From NCBI RefSeq assembly GCF_007673235.1, contig NZ_VDZH01000002.1, forward strand, positions 39,317-103,316: a DNA stretch of 64,000 nucleotides, read 5' to 3'. Numbering within the stretch: the stretch's first letter is position 1; each line of letters starts with the position of its first letter. The position numbers and the translations under genes were made by a program. The notes under the pieces are model-generated. The model had not been told where the DNA came from, made no database searches, and was given only the letters and a program-made list of their open reading frames with translations. This DNA comes from Curtobacterium pusillum. GTDB taxonomy: Bacteria > Actinomycetota > Actinomycetes > Actinomycetales > Microbacteriaceae. This document shows positions 34,307 to 42,733 of this stretch, piece after piece.

Positions 34307-35994
34307 GGGACCACCACTCCTTCGAGCCGGGCGCAGAAGACCGCGCCGTGGTCGTCCCCGCCTGGGGACGCGAGCCAGAGGTCGCCACCGCGTCGTCGGG
34401 CGATCTCGCGCGAGAGCGGCAGACCGATCCCCAGGCCGTGCACCTGCGCGGGATCCCGAGGGGCGTCGGTCTCCGGCCTGCCTCGGGCGAAGAGGTCCCC
34501 ACCAGAGACGACCCCAGGCCCGGAGTCCATCACCGACAGGTGCAGTGCCCCGCGGTCGTCGAGGACCTCGACCTCCACCCACGGGGATGGGTCGTCGCCG
34601 CCGAGCGCCGCTGCGACTGCGTTGTCGACGAGGTTCCCGAGCACGGTCGTCACGTCCCCGGGCTCGGTGATCGTCCCCTGCACCAGCGTCTCCGGGCCGA
34701 TCCGGAGCAGGACGCCGCGCTCGGCCGCCTCGACGCCCTTCGCGCCGAGGAACGCCTGCAGGTACGGCTCGGTCAGCCGATCGGCGTGCTGCACCGGGTA
34801 GTGCAGCGGGCCGCGCTCCTGCACGTCGGCCAGGTACGCCCGTGCCCGGTCGGTCTCGCCCGTGTCGAGCAGGCCCGAGATCGCGTGGAGGCGGTTCGCG
34901 AACTCGTGCCGCTGGGCACGCAGGGCGGCGCTCATCGAACCGACCGCGTCGAGCCGCCGGGTGAGGGCCTCGACGTCGGTCCGGTCCCGCAGCACGGCGA
35001 CCCGTCCCAGGTCGCGTCCGTCGCGGTGGACCGCGCGGACGTCGACGAGCAGCACCCGGTGGCCGGCGACGACCGTCGCGCTGGAGGGGACGGACGCGGA
35101 ACGGTCGAGCAGGTCCGGCAGCGGTGCCGGCAGGGCCAGCGACCCCAGTGCGCGCCCGACCGGCCGGGTCAGGTCGAGCAGGCGCGCGGCTTCGGCGTTG
35201 CAGACCGTCACGGTCCCCGACGACGCGATCGCGATCACACCCTCGCCCACGCCGCCAAGGACGGCCTGCTGGTTCTGCACGAGGGTCACGAGGTCCTCCG
35301 GCTGCAGCCCGAGGGTGAGCCGGACGAGGCGTCGACGGAGCAGCACCGACGCGATCACCGCGAGCAGCACCGCGACGAGTCCCGCCCCGACGACGGGCAC
35401 GCTGTCCTCGACGAGCGTGTCGTACACGCGGGCCCGGTTGAAGCCGACGCTCACCTCGCCGACGACGGGCAGCGGACTGGAGGCGCGGCTCGTCGCCGTC
35501 CCGCCGGCTGCGGGCGCGCGGACCGGCACCTTCGCCCGCGCCGACTCACCCAGGGTGCCGCGTGCCCAGGACACCGACTCGCGGCCGTCGAGTGCCTCGT
35601 CCGGCGAGGTGCTCACCATCTGCCCGATCCGGTCGGCGTCCGGGTGGGCGAGTCGGATCCCGCGGTCGTCCGTGACCACGACGAACAGCGCTCCCGTGCG
35701 CTGCTGGGTCGCGCGCGCCGCCTGTTGGACCGGCCCGTCCGCGAGTGCGTCTCGGTCGAGGGAGGTGCCGTCGACGCTGAGCCGGGCGACCTCGGAGCGA
35801 AGGTCCTGCTGCGACGCCACGCTCTGCGCGATCGCGAGGGCCGTCCCCTCCGCCGCCCGTTCTAGGCGGCCGACCTCGATCCGGACGAACACGACGCTCG
35901 TCAGCCCGATGACCGCGACCACGACGAGGAGCTGCAGCAGGAGCACCTCGGTGGCGAAGCGGAGCCGTGGGCGCCGTGAGCGGTCGTCGGTCAC
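34303..35994 (-). CDS. sensor histidine kinase, CitA/DcuS type
   Basis: 563-residue membrane kinase. First helix about residues 16-39, extracytoplasmic sensor to about 180, second helix about 182-205, PAS domain (NQQAVLGGVGEGVIAI), then SpoOB-type H-box RAQRHEFANRLHAISGL and ATPase boxes DNAVAAAL and DSGPGV. CitA-like kinases bind citrate or C4-dicarboxylates. A TACGCT element ends 6 bases before the GTG, so it is probably leaderless. The coding DNA contains the half-site GGACTGGAGGCGCGG (35474-35488, + strand). Confidence 0.87.
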   Translation of the reverse strand: MTDDRSRRPRLRFATEVLLLQLLVVVAVIGLTSVVFVRIEVGRLERAAEGTALAIAQSVASQQDLRSEVARLSVDGTSLDRDALADGPVQQAARATQQRTGALFVVVTDDRGIRLAHPDADRIGQMVSTSPDEALDGRESVSWARGTLGESARAKVPVRAPAAGGTATSRASSPLPVVGEVSVGFNRARVYDTLVEDSVPVVGAGLVAVLLAVIASVLLRRRLVRLTLGLQPEDLVTLVQNQQAVLGGVGEGVIAIASSGTVTVCNAEAARLLDLTRPVGRALGSLALPAPLPDLLDRSASVPSSATVVAGHRVLLVDVRAVHRDGRDLGRVAVLRDRTDVEALTRRLDAVGSMSAALRAQRHEFANRLHAISGLLDTGETDRARAYLADVQERGPLHYPVQHADRLTEPYLQAFLGAKGVEAAERGVLLRIGPETLVQGTITEPGDVTTVLGNLVDNAVAAALGGDDPSPWVEVEVLDDRGALHLSVMDSGPGVVSGGDLFARGRPETDAPRDPAQVHGLGIGLPLSREIARRRGGDLWLASPGGDDHGAVFCARLEGVVVP

Positions 35995-36034
35995 GGGGAC
36001 AGCGTACGGATCGCGAGCCGACGCTCGTGAGCAG

Positions 36035-36084
36035 AACGCGCAGAAAGCGGTCAACGCGCGTTGGTGGGCCAACGCGCAGAAGCG
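36035..36084. promoter_or_regulatory. repeat/palindrome cluster in the citrate control region
   Basis: Direct repeats AACGCGCAGAAAGCG (36035-36049) and AACGCGCAGAAGCG (36071-36084) flank an inverted repeat GCGCGTTGG-TGGG-CCAACGCGC (36056-36077). It is located between the kinase and citrate transporter starts. Probable binding site of the response regulator. Confidence 0.6.
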
Positions 36085-36147
36085 AGCCGTGCCTCCAGGC
36101 CGGGTCGTAGCGTGCCCGGACTGCTCGACACGGACGAAGGAGTCCCG

Positions 36148-37659
36148 ATGCTCGTCATCCTCGGCTACGCGATGGTCCTGACCTTCATGGTCCTGATCAT
36201 GACGAAGCGCATGTCACCGGTGCTCGCCCTCATCATCGTGCCCACCGTCTTCGGGCTGTTCGCCGGTGCCGGGCTGGGCCTCGGGGACATGGTGACCAAG
36301 GCGATCGGGACGCTCGCGCCCACCGCGGCGCTCCTGATGTTCGCGATCATGTACTTCGGGCTGATGATCGACGTCGGCCTGTTCGACCCGCTCGTCCGGT
36401 TCATCCTGCGCGTCACCGGGAACGACCCGGCGAAGATCGTCCTCGGGACGGCGCTCCTGGCGGGTGCGGTGTCGCTCGACGGCGACGGTTCGACGACGTT
36501 CATCGTGGTGACGGCGGCGATGCTGCCCATCTACCTGAAGCTCGGGATGAGTCCGGTCGTGATGACCTGCGTGGCGGGACTCACGAACGGGACGCTCAAC
36601 ATCGTGCCGTGGGGCGGACCGACCGCTCGTGCCGCCGCGGCGCTCGGGATCGACCCGACGGACATCTTCGTGCCGCTCGTGCCGTCCCTGGTCGTCGGAC
36701 TGCTGCTCTGCTTCGGGTTCGCGTGGTCGATGGGACTGCGGGAGCGCAAGCGCCTCGGACTGATCGAGTTCACCACGGCGGCGCGAGGCGGGCGGGTGCC
36801 GGCGACGGCCGGTGCGTCCGCGGGCTCGCGTGCGGGGTCCCGGATGCTCGCGGCCGCTGGTGGGACGGGCGGTGGGATGTTCACCAGTCCGACGGTCGCG
36901 CTCGGCCTGCGCGGCGGGAAGGCAGACGGGCGCCGCGCGGACGGTGAGGGCGTGGACAGCACGGACCCGGTCGGCTCGGCCGGGTCCGACGGCGCCGGCA
37001 CGATGGCCGAGACGATGCTCGACCCGAACCGGCCGACGCTCCGACCCGGGCGGATCTGGGTCAACCTCGGGCTGACGGTCGCGGTCATGGTCGCCCTGGT
37101 CGTCGGACTGCTGCCGCTCCACTTCGTCTTCATGATCGGTACCGCGATCGCGCTGCTCGTGAACTTCCCGCAGCTCAAGCAGCAGACCGCACAGATCGTC
37201 GCGCACGCACCGAGCATCGTCGGCGTGGTCTCGATGGTGTTCGCGGCCGGGGTCCTCATCGGCGTGCTCGACGGCACCGGGATGGTCTCGGCGATGGCCG
37301 ACTGGCTCGTCGCGGTCATCCCCGACTCGATGGGGCCGTACCTGGCGGGCATCACGGGGCTGCTGAGCATGCCGCTGACGTTCTTCATGAGCAACGACGC
37401 GTTCTACTTCGGCATCCTGCCCGTGCTCTCCGAGAGCGCGGCGTCGTTCGGCATCACGCCCGCCGAGATGGCGCGGGCGTCGGTCGTGGGGCAGCCGGTG
37501 CACATGCAGAGTCCGCTCGTCCCGGCGATCCTGCTGCTCGTGTCCCTGGCGAACGTGAACCTCGGCGACCACCACAAGAAGGTGCTCTGGCGCGCGGCGG
37601 TCGTCGCGGTGGCGATGCTCGCGGTGGCGATCGTGGTGCGGGTGATCCCGTTCGGCTGA
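36148..37659 (+). CDS. citrate/divalent-metal transporter, CitMHS family
   Basis: 503-residue transporter with about 12 helices. LDGDGSTTFIVVTAAMLPIYLKLGMSP and GTLNIVPWGGPTARAA are CitMHS signatures. Family members import citrate complexed with Mg, Ca or other metals by proton symport. A Gly/Ala/Arg-rich cytoplasmic insert (about residues 212-300) divides the two halves. GAAGGAG lies 5 bases before the ATG. Divergent from the CitA/CitB-type system that very likely controls it. Confidence 0.9.
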   Translation: MLVILGYAMVLTFMVLIMTKRMSPVLALIIVPTVFGLFAGAGLGLGDMVTKAIGTLAPTAALLMFAIMYFGLMIDVGLFDPLVRFILRVTGNDPAKIVLGTALLAGAVSLDGDGSTTFIVVTAAMLPIYLKLGMSPVVMTCVAGLTNGTLNIVPWGGPTARAAAALGIDPTDIFVPLVPSLVVGLLLCFGFAWSMGLRERKRLGLIEFTTAARGGRVPATAGASAGSRAGSRMLAAAGGTGGGMFTSPTVALGLRGGKADGRRADGEGVDSTDPVGSAGSDGAGTMAETMLDPNRPTLRPGRIWVNLGLTVAVMVALVVGLLPLHFVFMIGTAIALLVNFPQLKQQTAQIVAHAPSIVGVVSMVFAAGVLIGVLDGTGMVSAMADWLVAVIPDSMGPYLAGITGLLSMPLTFFMSNDAFYFGILPVLSESAASFGITPAEMARASVVGQPVHMQSPLVPAILLLVSLANVNLGDHHKKVLWRAAVVAVAMLAVAIVVRVIPFG

Positions 37660-37673
37660 GGTCGCGGACGTCG

Positions 37674-37713
37674 GACGGGAGGCGCGGGGCGGGCCCGCAC
37701 CGTGCCTCCCGTC
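37674..37713. terminator. palindromic repeat copy 5, convergent gap
   Basis: GACGGGAGGCGCGG / CACCGTGCCTCCCGTC with a GGCGGGCCCG centre and one mismatch. Overlaps the stop region of the phospholipase D gene. Confidence 0.7.
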
Positions 37714-39340
37714 AGAAGCGGGTCGAGCCGCGCATCCCGCGGGGCCGGCCGTCGGGGTCGACGGCGATGCGCGCCGCCGGGCGCGCCCACAGGCGCTGCA
37801 GCGCCGAGACCGGCTCCGGCTCGTGCTGCCGGATGCGACCGGGCGGACGCGGGCCGAACCTGCCGTCCTCGTCCCAGTGGTCGACCGCGCGGGCGTGCGA
37901 CCGCCAGAGAGCAAGGAGTTCCGCACCGGACCCGGCGAACCGTTCGTCGTCGGGCGCGGTCGCGAGGTGCTCGGCCCAGAGTTCGTGGCGGAGGTCCCGT
38001 GCGAGGGACCGCCCGTCCTCGCTGGTGTCCACGACGGCGCACGTGAGCTCGCTGTCGGACGTCCACGAGCGTCGGTTGAAGTTGTCCGACCCGATCGTGA
38101 ACCACTCGTCGTCGACGATGCACACCTTCGCGTGGATGTAGATCGGACGGCCCGACTCGTGCTCCAGGTCGAAGACGCCGACCCGGTCCGGGGCCGTCCG
38201 GCGCAGCGTGCGCAGCGCGTCGATCTGCCCGAGCCGGCTCGGCGGGCCACTGAGCGCCCCGTCGGAGTTCGGGTACCGCGGCACCAGGACGATCACGTGC
38301 AGGTCGGGGTTGCGTTCGAGGGCCTCGGCGATGCCGGTCGCGACCTCGCGCGACCACAGGTACTGGTCCTCGATGTAGAGCAGCGAGCGGGCCCGGGTGA
38401 ACGCCTTCGCGTACGCGCGGGCGATGCTCCGCTCGCCGAGCGGGGCGAACGGGAACGGCGGGCGCTTGACCCCGTAGGTGCGGAGGAGCTGCACGGCGTG
38501 GCTCCCGGCAGCAGGCGGTGCCGGCGTGCGCTCCGGCAACGGCTCGGGACGACGGGGCATGTGGACGAGACGCTGCAGGAGCATCCGGTACGGCAGGCTG
38601 CGGTCCAGCGGGAGCGGGTCGTCCCACCGTTCGGCGAACACCGCGAGGACGTCGGCGACCACCGGGCCGCGGAGCTCCATCGACGCGTCGTGCCAGGCCG
38701 GGCGCTCGCCGTAGCGGGCGTCGATCGACACGGGCTGCGGATCGCCCTCGTGTGCGGCGTCGTCGCGTCGGCTGTGGCACAGGTCGATGCCGCCGACGAA
38801 CGCGACGTCGCGGGACGGATCGGCACGGTGCTGGACGACGAAGAACTTCTGGTGGTGCGAACCGAACACCCGGACCCGCTGGTCGAGCAGGACCTCGCCG
38901 CCGGCGTCGTTGATCTTCTTTCCGAGCAACTCGTTCGAGCGGGCGCTGATCGACGCGCTGATCCGCTCGCCGTGGGAGCGCCAGATCAGTCCGCGGACCT
39001 CGACACCCCGGTGCGCGGAGTCGGCCAGCAGGTCGCCGATCGTCGGGCCGTCGGGCGACAGGCGTTCGTCCGCGTCGCCGCGCCAGTCGGTGAAGAACAC
39101 GCGGTCGCCGGGCTCGAGGGCGGACAGTTCGGCCTCGATGCGGGCGAAGTAGGGGGCGCCGTGCACGAGTGGACGGACGTGGTTGCCCTCGGACCACGGG
39201 GCGGCGTCGCGGCCGGTGTCGCCCTCGGCGTCGGGGGATGCGCTCCCCGCGTCGGTGCTGTCGGTGCCGGCGTGGATGCTCGTGGCGAGGTTGCCGCGTT
39301 CCTCCCTGGAGAGGAACCAGTCGCGCGGGTCGGTGGGCAC
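37712..39340 (-). CDS. phospholipase D family protein
   Basis: 542-residue PLD-superfamily enzyme with two HKD motifs: HHQKFFVVQ (about residue 160) and IHAKVCIVDDEWFTIGSDNFNRRS (about residue 395). No signal peptide or membrane helix, so a cytosolic phosphodiesterase/phosphatidyltransferase is likely rather than classic cardiolipin synthase. The GTG start has a TACTGT element 6 bases upstream (leaderless). Confidence 0.87.
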   Translation of the reverse strand: MPTDPRDWFLSREERGNLATSIHAGTDSTDAGSASPDAEGDTGRDAAPWSEGNHVRPLVHGAPYFARIEAELSALEPGDRVFFTDWRGDADERLSPDGPTIGDLLADSAHRGVEVRGLIWRSHGERISASISARSNELLGKKINDAGGEVLLDQRVRVFGSHHQKFFVVQHRADPSRDVAFVGGIDLCHSRRDDAAHEGDPQPVSIDARYGERPAWHDASMELRGPVVADVLAVFAERWDDPLPLDRSLPYRMLLQRLVHMPRRPEPLPERTPAPPAAGSHAVQLLRTYGVKRPPFPFAPLGERSIARAYAKAFTRARSLLYIEDQYLWSREVATGIAEALERNPDLHVIVLVPRYPNSDGALSGPPSRLGQIDALRTLRRTAPDRVGVFDLEHESGRPIYIHAKVCIVDDEWFTIGSDNFNRRSWTSDSELTCAVVDTSEDGRSLARDLRHELWAEHLATAPDDERFAGSGAELLALWRSHARAVDHWDEDGRFGPRPPGRIRQHEPEPVSALQRLWARPAARIAVDPDGRPRGMRGSTRF

Positions 39341-39398
39341 AGTCGAACAGTACGGGACGGTGTGGCAGGGTGTGCGCAGGGCAAGGGGAGGGGACGCT

Positions 39399-39821
39399 GT
39401 GCGGAGGACGATCGGTGCCGGGGCAGGGCTGCTGGTGGTGCTCGTCGCGAGCCTGACCGGCTGCGCGCTGCAGACGAGCTCCTGCCGCGACTACGTCCAG
39501 CTCGACACCGAGGAAGCGCGGACCGACGAAGCCGCCCTCGTGGTCGACGCCCGGGTGAGCACGACCGACCGGACCGTGGACGTCGACGGCGTGTACCGGC
39601 TGCACGCGGCCACCGTGACCGACGTCCGGAAGGGGACGGCGCCGTCACACACGCTCGACGTGTTCGCACCGACCGACCAGTGCACCACCGGTGGGCAGGC
39701 CGTCGAGTACTCCGAGGGCGACCCGCTCGACGAGCCCGGCGTCTACCGGCTGTACCTCCACGAGGAGCGCGACGGGCTGTGGCGGCTCATCGTCCCCGAC
39801 GCCGTGGAACGGCTCGACTGA
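39399..39821 (+). CDS. hypothetical lipoprotein
   Basis: 140 residues from GTG (GGGAGGGG upstream). Lipoprotein signal with LTGC, Cys22. The mature part has CRDYVQLDTEEARTDEAALVVDARV and a beta-rich pattern ending YRLYLHEERDGLWRLIVPD. Extracellular, membrane-anchored; family unknown. Confidence 0.72.
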   Translation: MRRTIGAGAGLLVVLVASLTGCALQTSSCRDYVQLDTEEARTDEAALVVDARVSTTDRTVDVDGVYRLHAATVTDVRKGTAPSHTLDVFAPTDQCTTGGQAVEYSEGDPLDEPGVYRLYLHEERDGLWRLIVPDAVERLD

Positions 39822-39834
39822 TCGTCGGGGACAG

Positions 39835-40521
39835 TCAGGCCCGTCGGCTCGGCAGGGCGATCTCGCGGTGGTCGTCCCACGGTTCCGCCCAACCGAGGCG
39901 GTCGAACAGGGCGTCGAGCAGCATCGCAGTGAACCCCCAGACGACGTGCTCGCCCGAGACATCGTCGATCGTGAACGCCGGGCCGCGCCACTCCTGCCCG
40001 CCGCGGCGGATGATCGTCACCCCGCGGTGCGTCGGGTCGAGCAGGTCCGCCACCGGTGCGCGGAACACCGCGGCGGACTCAGCTTCGTCGACCACGCGGA
40101 CGGGAGATGCCTCTCGCCACCATCCGAGGACCGGTGTGACGAGGTGCCGCGAGAACGCGAGCGGCACCGGGGCGATCGTGCCGAGGACGTCCACGCCGGC
40201 CGGGTCGAGGCCGGTCTCCTCCTGCGCTTCGCGGAGCGCAGCGGCGACGGCGTCGGTGTCGCCGGGATCGACACGGCCGCCCGGGAACGCGACCTCACCG
40301 GGGTGCGCACGGAGCGTGGTGGCACGGGCGAGCAGCAGGACGTCGAGGTCTCGCGTCACCGCTGCGTCGTCGGCGGTGCGGTCGCTCGGGACGTCGTCGA
40401 GCTCGCCGAACAGGATGAGGACCGCTGCGTTCCGGGACGCATCGGCCACGGGCATCCCGGTCACGAGCGGCCCGGCGCCCGGTTCGACGAGCGCGGACAG
40501 CTGCTGGCGCGCCGAGTTCAC
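39835..40521 (-). CDS. NUDIX hydrolase, CoA pyrophosphatase-like
   Basis: 228-residue NUDIX protein. The box is GGRVDPGDTDAVAAALREAQEETGL; the first Glu of the consensus is Asp here, and REAQEETGL carries the metal-binding glutamates. The preceding HPGEVAFPGGR is the CoA pyrophosphatase (NudL-like) signature. GTG start with TAGGCT 6 bases upstream, leaderless. Confidence 0.85.
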   Translation of the reverse strand: MNSARQQLSALVEPGAGPLVTGMPVADASRNAAVLILFGELDDVPSDRTADDAAVTRDLDVLLLARATTLRAHPGEVAFPGGRVDPGDTDAVAAALREAQEETGLDPAGVDVLGTIAPVPLAFSRHLVTPVLGWWREASPVRVVDEAESAAVFRAPVADLLDPTHRGVTIIRRGGQEWRGPAFTIDDVSGEHVVWGFTAMLLDALFDRLGWAEPWDDHREIALPSRRA

Positions 40522-40652
40522 GTGGTCAGCCTAGGCGCCGGGTCGTCCACAAGGCGTGCCCCGGGGGATCTCGTCAGGGACGCCACGTACGTTCCGAGTC
40601 AGCAGCACCGGGACCACGACGGTCCCGGGCGACCACTGCGAGGGAGCAGACC

Positions 40653-40820
40653 ATGAGCGACACCGACGGCACCGCACCGAAGAACGACTCCGAGGGCACC
40701 CCGAAGCCGGACGGCCTCGGCGAGGACGGCACCATCCCCAACGAGCCCGACGGTCTCGCCGCCGGACACGTCGGGGACGACTCGCACTTCAACCCGGAGG
40801 AGGACGGCGACGCGGAGTAG
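40653..40820 (+). CDS. small acidic protein
   Basis: 55 residues, rich in Asp, Glu, Gly and Pro, with no hydrophobic core. It has repeated motifs PKPDGLGEDG and NEPDGLAAG. GAGGGAG lies 6 bases before the ATG. Probably disordered. It resembles small conserved actinobacterial proteins of unknown role, but I cannot name a family. Confidence 0.65.
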   Translation: MSDTDGTAPKNDSEGTPKPDGLGEDGTIPNEPDGLAAGHVGDDSHFNPEEDGDAE

Positions 40821-40862
40821 CCCTGCGGAGCCCGGCGGCACCGCGCGGACCGAGTGCGCTCG

Positions 40863-41273
40863 TCAGACGACGTTGAGACGTTTGCGACGGAGCCCCGACT
40901 CGCTGAGCGCCATCACGAACGGCGGCTGCACCTGCGCCAGACGGTGGATCGCCCGCTCGTGCCGCAGACACAGGTCGCCCATCTCGGCCGCGGTGAGTTC
41001 ACCCCGCGCGAACGTGATCACGCGGGCGTCGTGGACGTAGATCGCTTGCGCCTCCAGCGGTCTCGTCGCCACGCGGTGGTCCTTCGCCAGGAGCACGTAC
41101 CCGGAGCTTGTGCCTTCGGCGATCCACTCCTCGTCGGGCATGCGCTGAGCACGCTCGTCTCCGTACTCCTCGGCAAGCGTCCGTGCGACCCATCCGGCTC
41201 CTCTGAGGCGCGCGATGAGGAGCTTCCCACCGACCGAACGGTCGAGGAGGAACCGAGCCTCGTCCACGGTCAC
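40863..41273 (-). CDS. PIN-like toxin, VapC45 type
   Basis: 136-residue PIN-like nuclease. Candidate acidic residues are Asp11 (FLLDRSVGGK), the DEEW motif near residue 47 and Asp65 in LLAKDHRVA; DARVITFARGELTAAEMGDL follows as in the VapC45 PIN-like family. It would cleave RNA when released. The GTG overlaps the stop of the upstream antitoxin gene (GTGA). Confidence 0.75.
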   Translation of the reverse strand: MTVDEARFLLDRSVGGKLLIARLRGAGWVARTLAEEYGDERAQRMPDEEWIAEGTSSGYVLLAKDHRVATRPLEAQAIYVHDARVITFARGELTAAEMGDLCLRHERAIHRLAQVQPPFVMALSESGLRRKRLNVV

Positions 41274-41944
41274 GCGGCCTGGAGCAGGAGCGAGCGGAGT
41301 TCGACGGGTTCGAGCGCGAAGTCGTCGGCGACGTCGGTCATCGACTCGCCGGCGCGCACTCTGCTCACGACGTCCTCGACACGGACGCCGATCCGAGCGA
41401 CCGTGGGCTGCCCGGCGTTGCGGCGTGGATCGACGACCACGTCGATGCGCTCGAACGTCGGCAGGCGGAGGAAGTCCACGAACCCCTCGCGGTAGACGAT
41501 GCTCTGCAGGTACTGGTCGACGACATCGCGGAAGACACCCTGGTGGTTGCGGACGACCACCAGGTCGCGGTCGCCGTTCTCGATCAGGATCTCCGCTCCG
41601 TCCGTCCGGAGCTTCTCGCTCAGGAGCGCGTTCTCCAGGCCGATCTCGTGGCGCAGGACTTCGACCGCGGGGCGGATCCGCGCCATCGGGAGACCTGCTC
41701 GCCGGAAGGATTCGACGATGTACCCCTCTGCGAGAGCGTTGAACGGCACCGTGAAGCTACGACCCGCCCGCACTCCGGTGAGGATGGGTGCGCTCCAACC
41801 CCATGCGCCCTCGCTGCGCTGCTTGAAGCGATGACCGTGTGCCCAGCGAGCGAACGACGTGGACGGTGCGCGCACGATCTGTGCCGCCTCGTTCAAGGAG
41901 TAGATCGGCGTCGTGTGCGCGGCGTCCGAGATCGGCGTTTGCAT
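41270..41944 (-). CDS. DUF433/VapB45-type antitoxin
   Basis: 224-residue protein. The N-terminal HTH-like part is IYSLNEAAQIVRAPSTSFARWAHG and the C-terminal DUF433 HTH is PTVARIGVRVEDVVSRVRAGESMTDVADDFAL. It should bind its own promoter and the PIN-like protein. The ATG at 41944 lies inside a 14-base palindrome and is preceded by TATCCT with a 6-base gap, so it is leaderless and probably autoregulated. Confidence 0.78.
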   Translation of the reverse strand: MQTPISDAAHTTPIYSLNEAAQIVRAPSTSFARWAHGHRFKQRSEGAWGWSAPILTGVRAGRSFTVPFNALAEGYIVESFRRAGLPMARIRPAVEVLRHEIGLENALLSEKLRTDGAEILIENGDRDLVVVRNHQGVFRDVVDQYLQSIVYREGFVDFLRLPTFERIDVVVDPRRNAGQPTVARIGVRVEDVVSRVRAGESMTDVADDFALEPVELRSLLLQAA

Positions 41945-41950
41945 GCAAAC
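41937..41950. promoter_or_regulatory. palindrome over the antitoxin start codon
   Basis: Perfect GTTTGCATGCAAAC; the central CAT/ATG is the start codon of the antitoxin gene and also marks the predicted transcription start. Likely autoregulatory operator. Confidence 0.65.
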
Positions 41951-41977
41951 AGGATAACGAGGGCGGCGGCGTGCCGG

Positions 41978-42574
41978 CTACAGCACCCGCTCGAGCAGTC
42001 GCAGCGTCCCCGCGATGTCGACGTCCCGGTCGAGCAACCACTGCACCTGGAGCCCGTCGAACGCGGCGATGATGAGCGACGCCACCTGGTCCAGGTCGGC
42101 GTCCGTGTGTCGCCCGGAGGCCGCGAGCTCGTCCCGGAGCTGCGTCGCCAGATCGGACCGAGCGGTCGCGAACCGTTCGGCGAAGTAGGACCGCGCGGTC
42201 TCGTTGCCCGACTCCACCGAGGCGCCGAGCAGCGTCGTGTAGAGCGTCACGAGGGCCGGCTCGCTGACGTTCCGGTCGGCGACGACCCCGAGCCGGGTGA
42301 AGACGCCGGCGGTGTCGCCGAGGGCACGGTTCGATGCGGCGTCACGCTCTCGCAGCACCTCGACGAGCAGGGCCTCGCGCGACGAGAAGTAGTGCCGGAG
42401 TGCTGCGTGCGAGACGCCGATCGCCTCGCCGATGGCCCGGAGTGACGCTCCGTCGATGCCTCGTGACGCGACGACGTCGAGGGTCTGGTCGAGGATCTCC
42501 TGCCGGCGCTGCACGCCCTTGGCGTAGGGCCCACGCGCACCGGCGCCGCTGCCGGTTCCATCGTTGGAGGTCAC
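41978..42574 (-). CDS. TetR family transcriptional regulator
   Basis: 198 residues from GTG 42574, which is preceded by TAGGTT with a 7-base gap (leaderless); ATG 42598 is an alternative. The HTH is GVQRRQEILDQTLDVVASRGIDGASLRAIGEAIGVSHAALRHYFSSREALL. The C-terminal ligand domain is typical. Divergent from the sugar MFS operon, which it probably represses; an inverted repeat lies between. Confidence 0.85.
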   Translation of the reverse strand: MTSNDGTGSGAGARGPYAKGVQRRQEILDQTLDVVASRGIDGASLRAIGEAIGVSHAALRHYFSSREALLVEVLRERDAASNRALGDTAGVFTRLGVVADRNVSEPALVTLYTTLLGASVESGNETARSYFAERFATARSDLATQLRDELAASGRHTDADLDQVASLIIAAFDGLQVQWLLDRDVDIAGTLRLLERVL

Positions 42575-42634
42575 CCGGACAAACCTACCGGCAGCCATGA
42601 CCTGCTGAGGAGCCCTCGAAAAGTACCGCAACAA

Positions 42635-42654
42635 AAACTTCCAAGTGGAGGTTT
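42635..42654. promoter_or_regulatory. candidate TetR operator
   Basis: AAACTTCC-AAGT-GGAGGTTT, 8-base arms with one mismatch. Between the TetR start and the MFS start, in a locally A-rich stretch. Confidence 0.55.
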
Positions 42655-42733
42655 CCGGTGCTACAGTCCCGATCACCTAGCAGCACTAGGGATTCAGTGG
42701 GCCCCGAAGCCCCCGATGACTCGAGGAGGAGTC

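Noticed and set aside
37823..40534. Very long plus-strand frame across the PLD, lipoprotein and NUDIX genes
   Set aside because: It runs antisense to two genes with catalytic motifs and across the lipoprotein; no family pattern in its translation.
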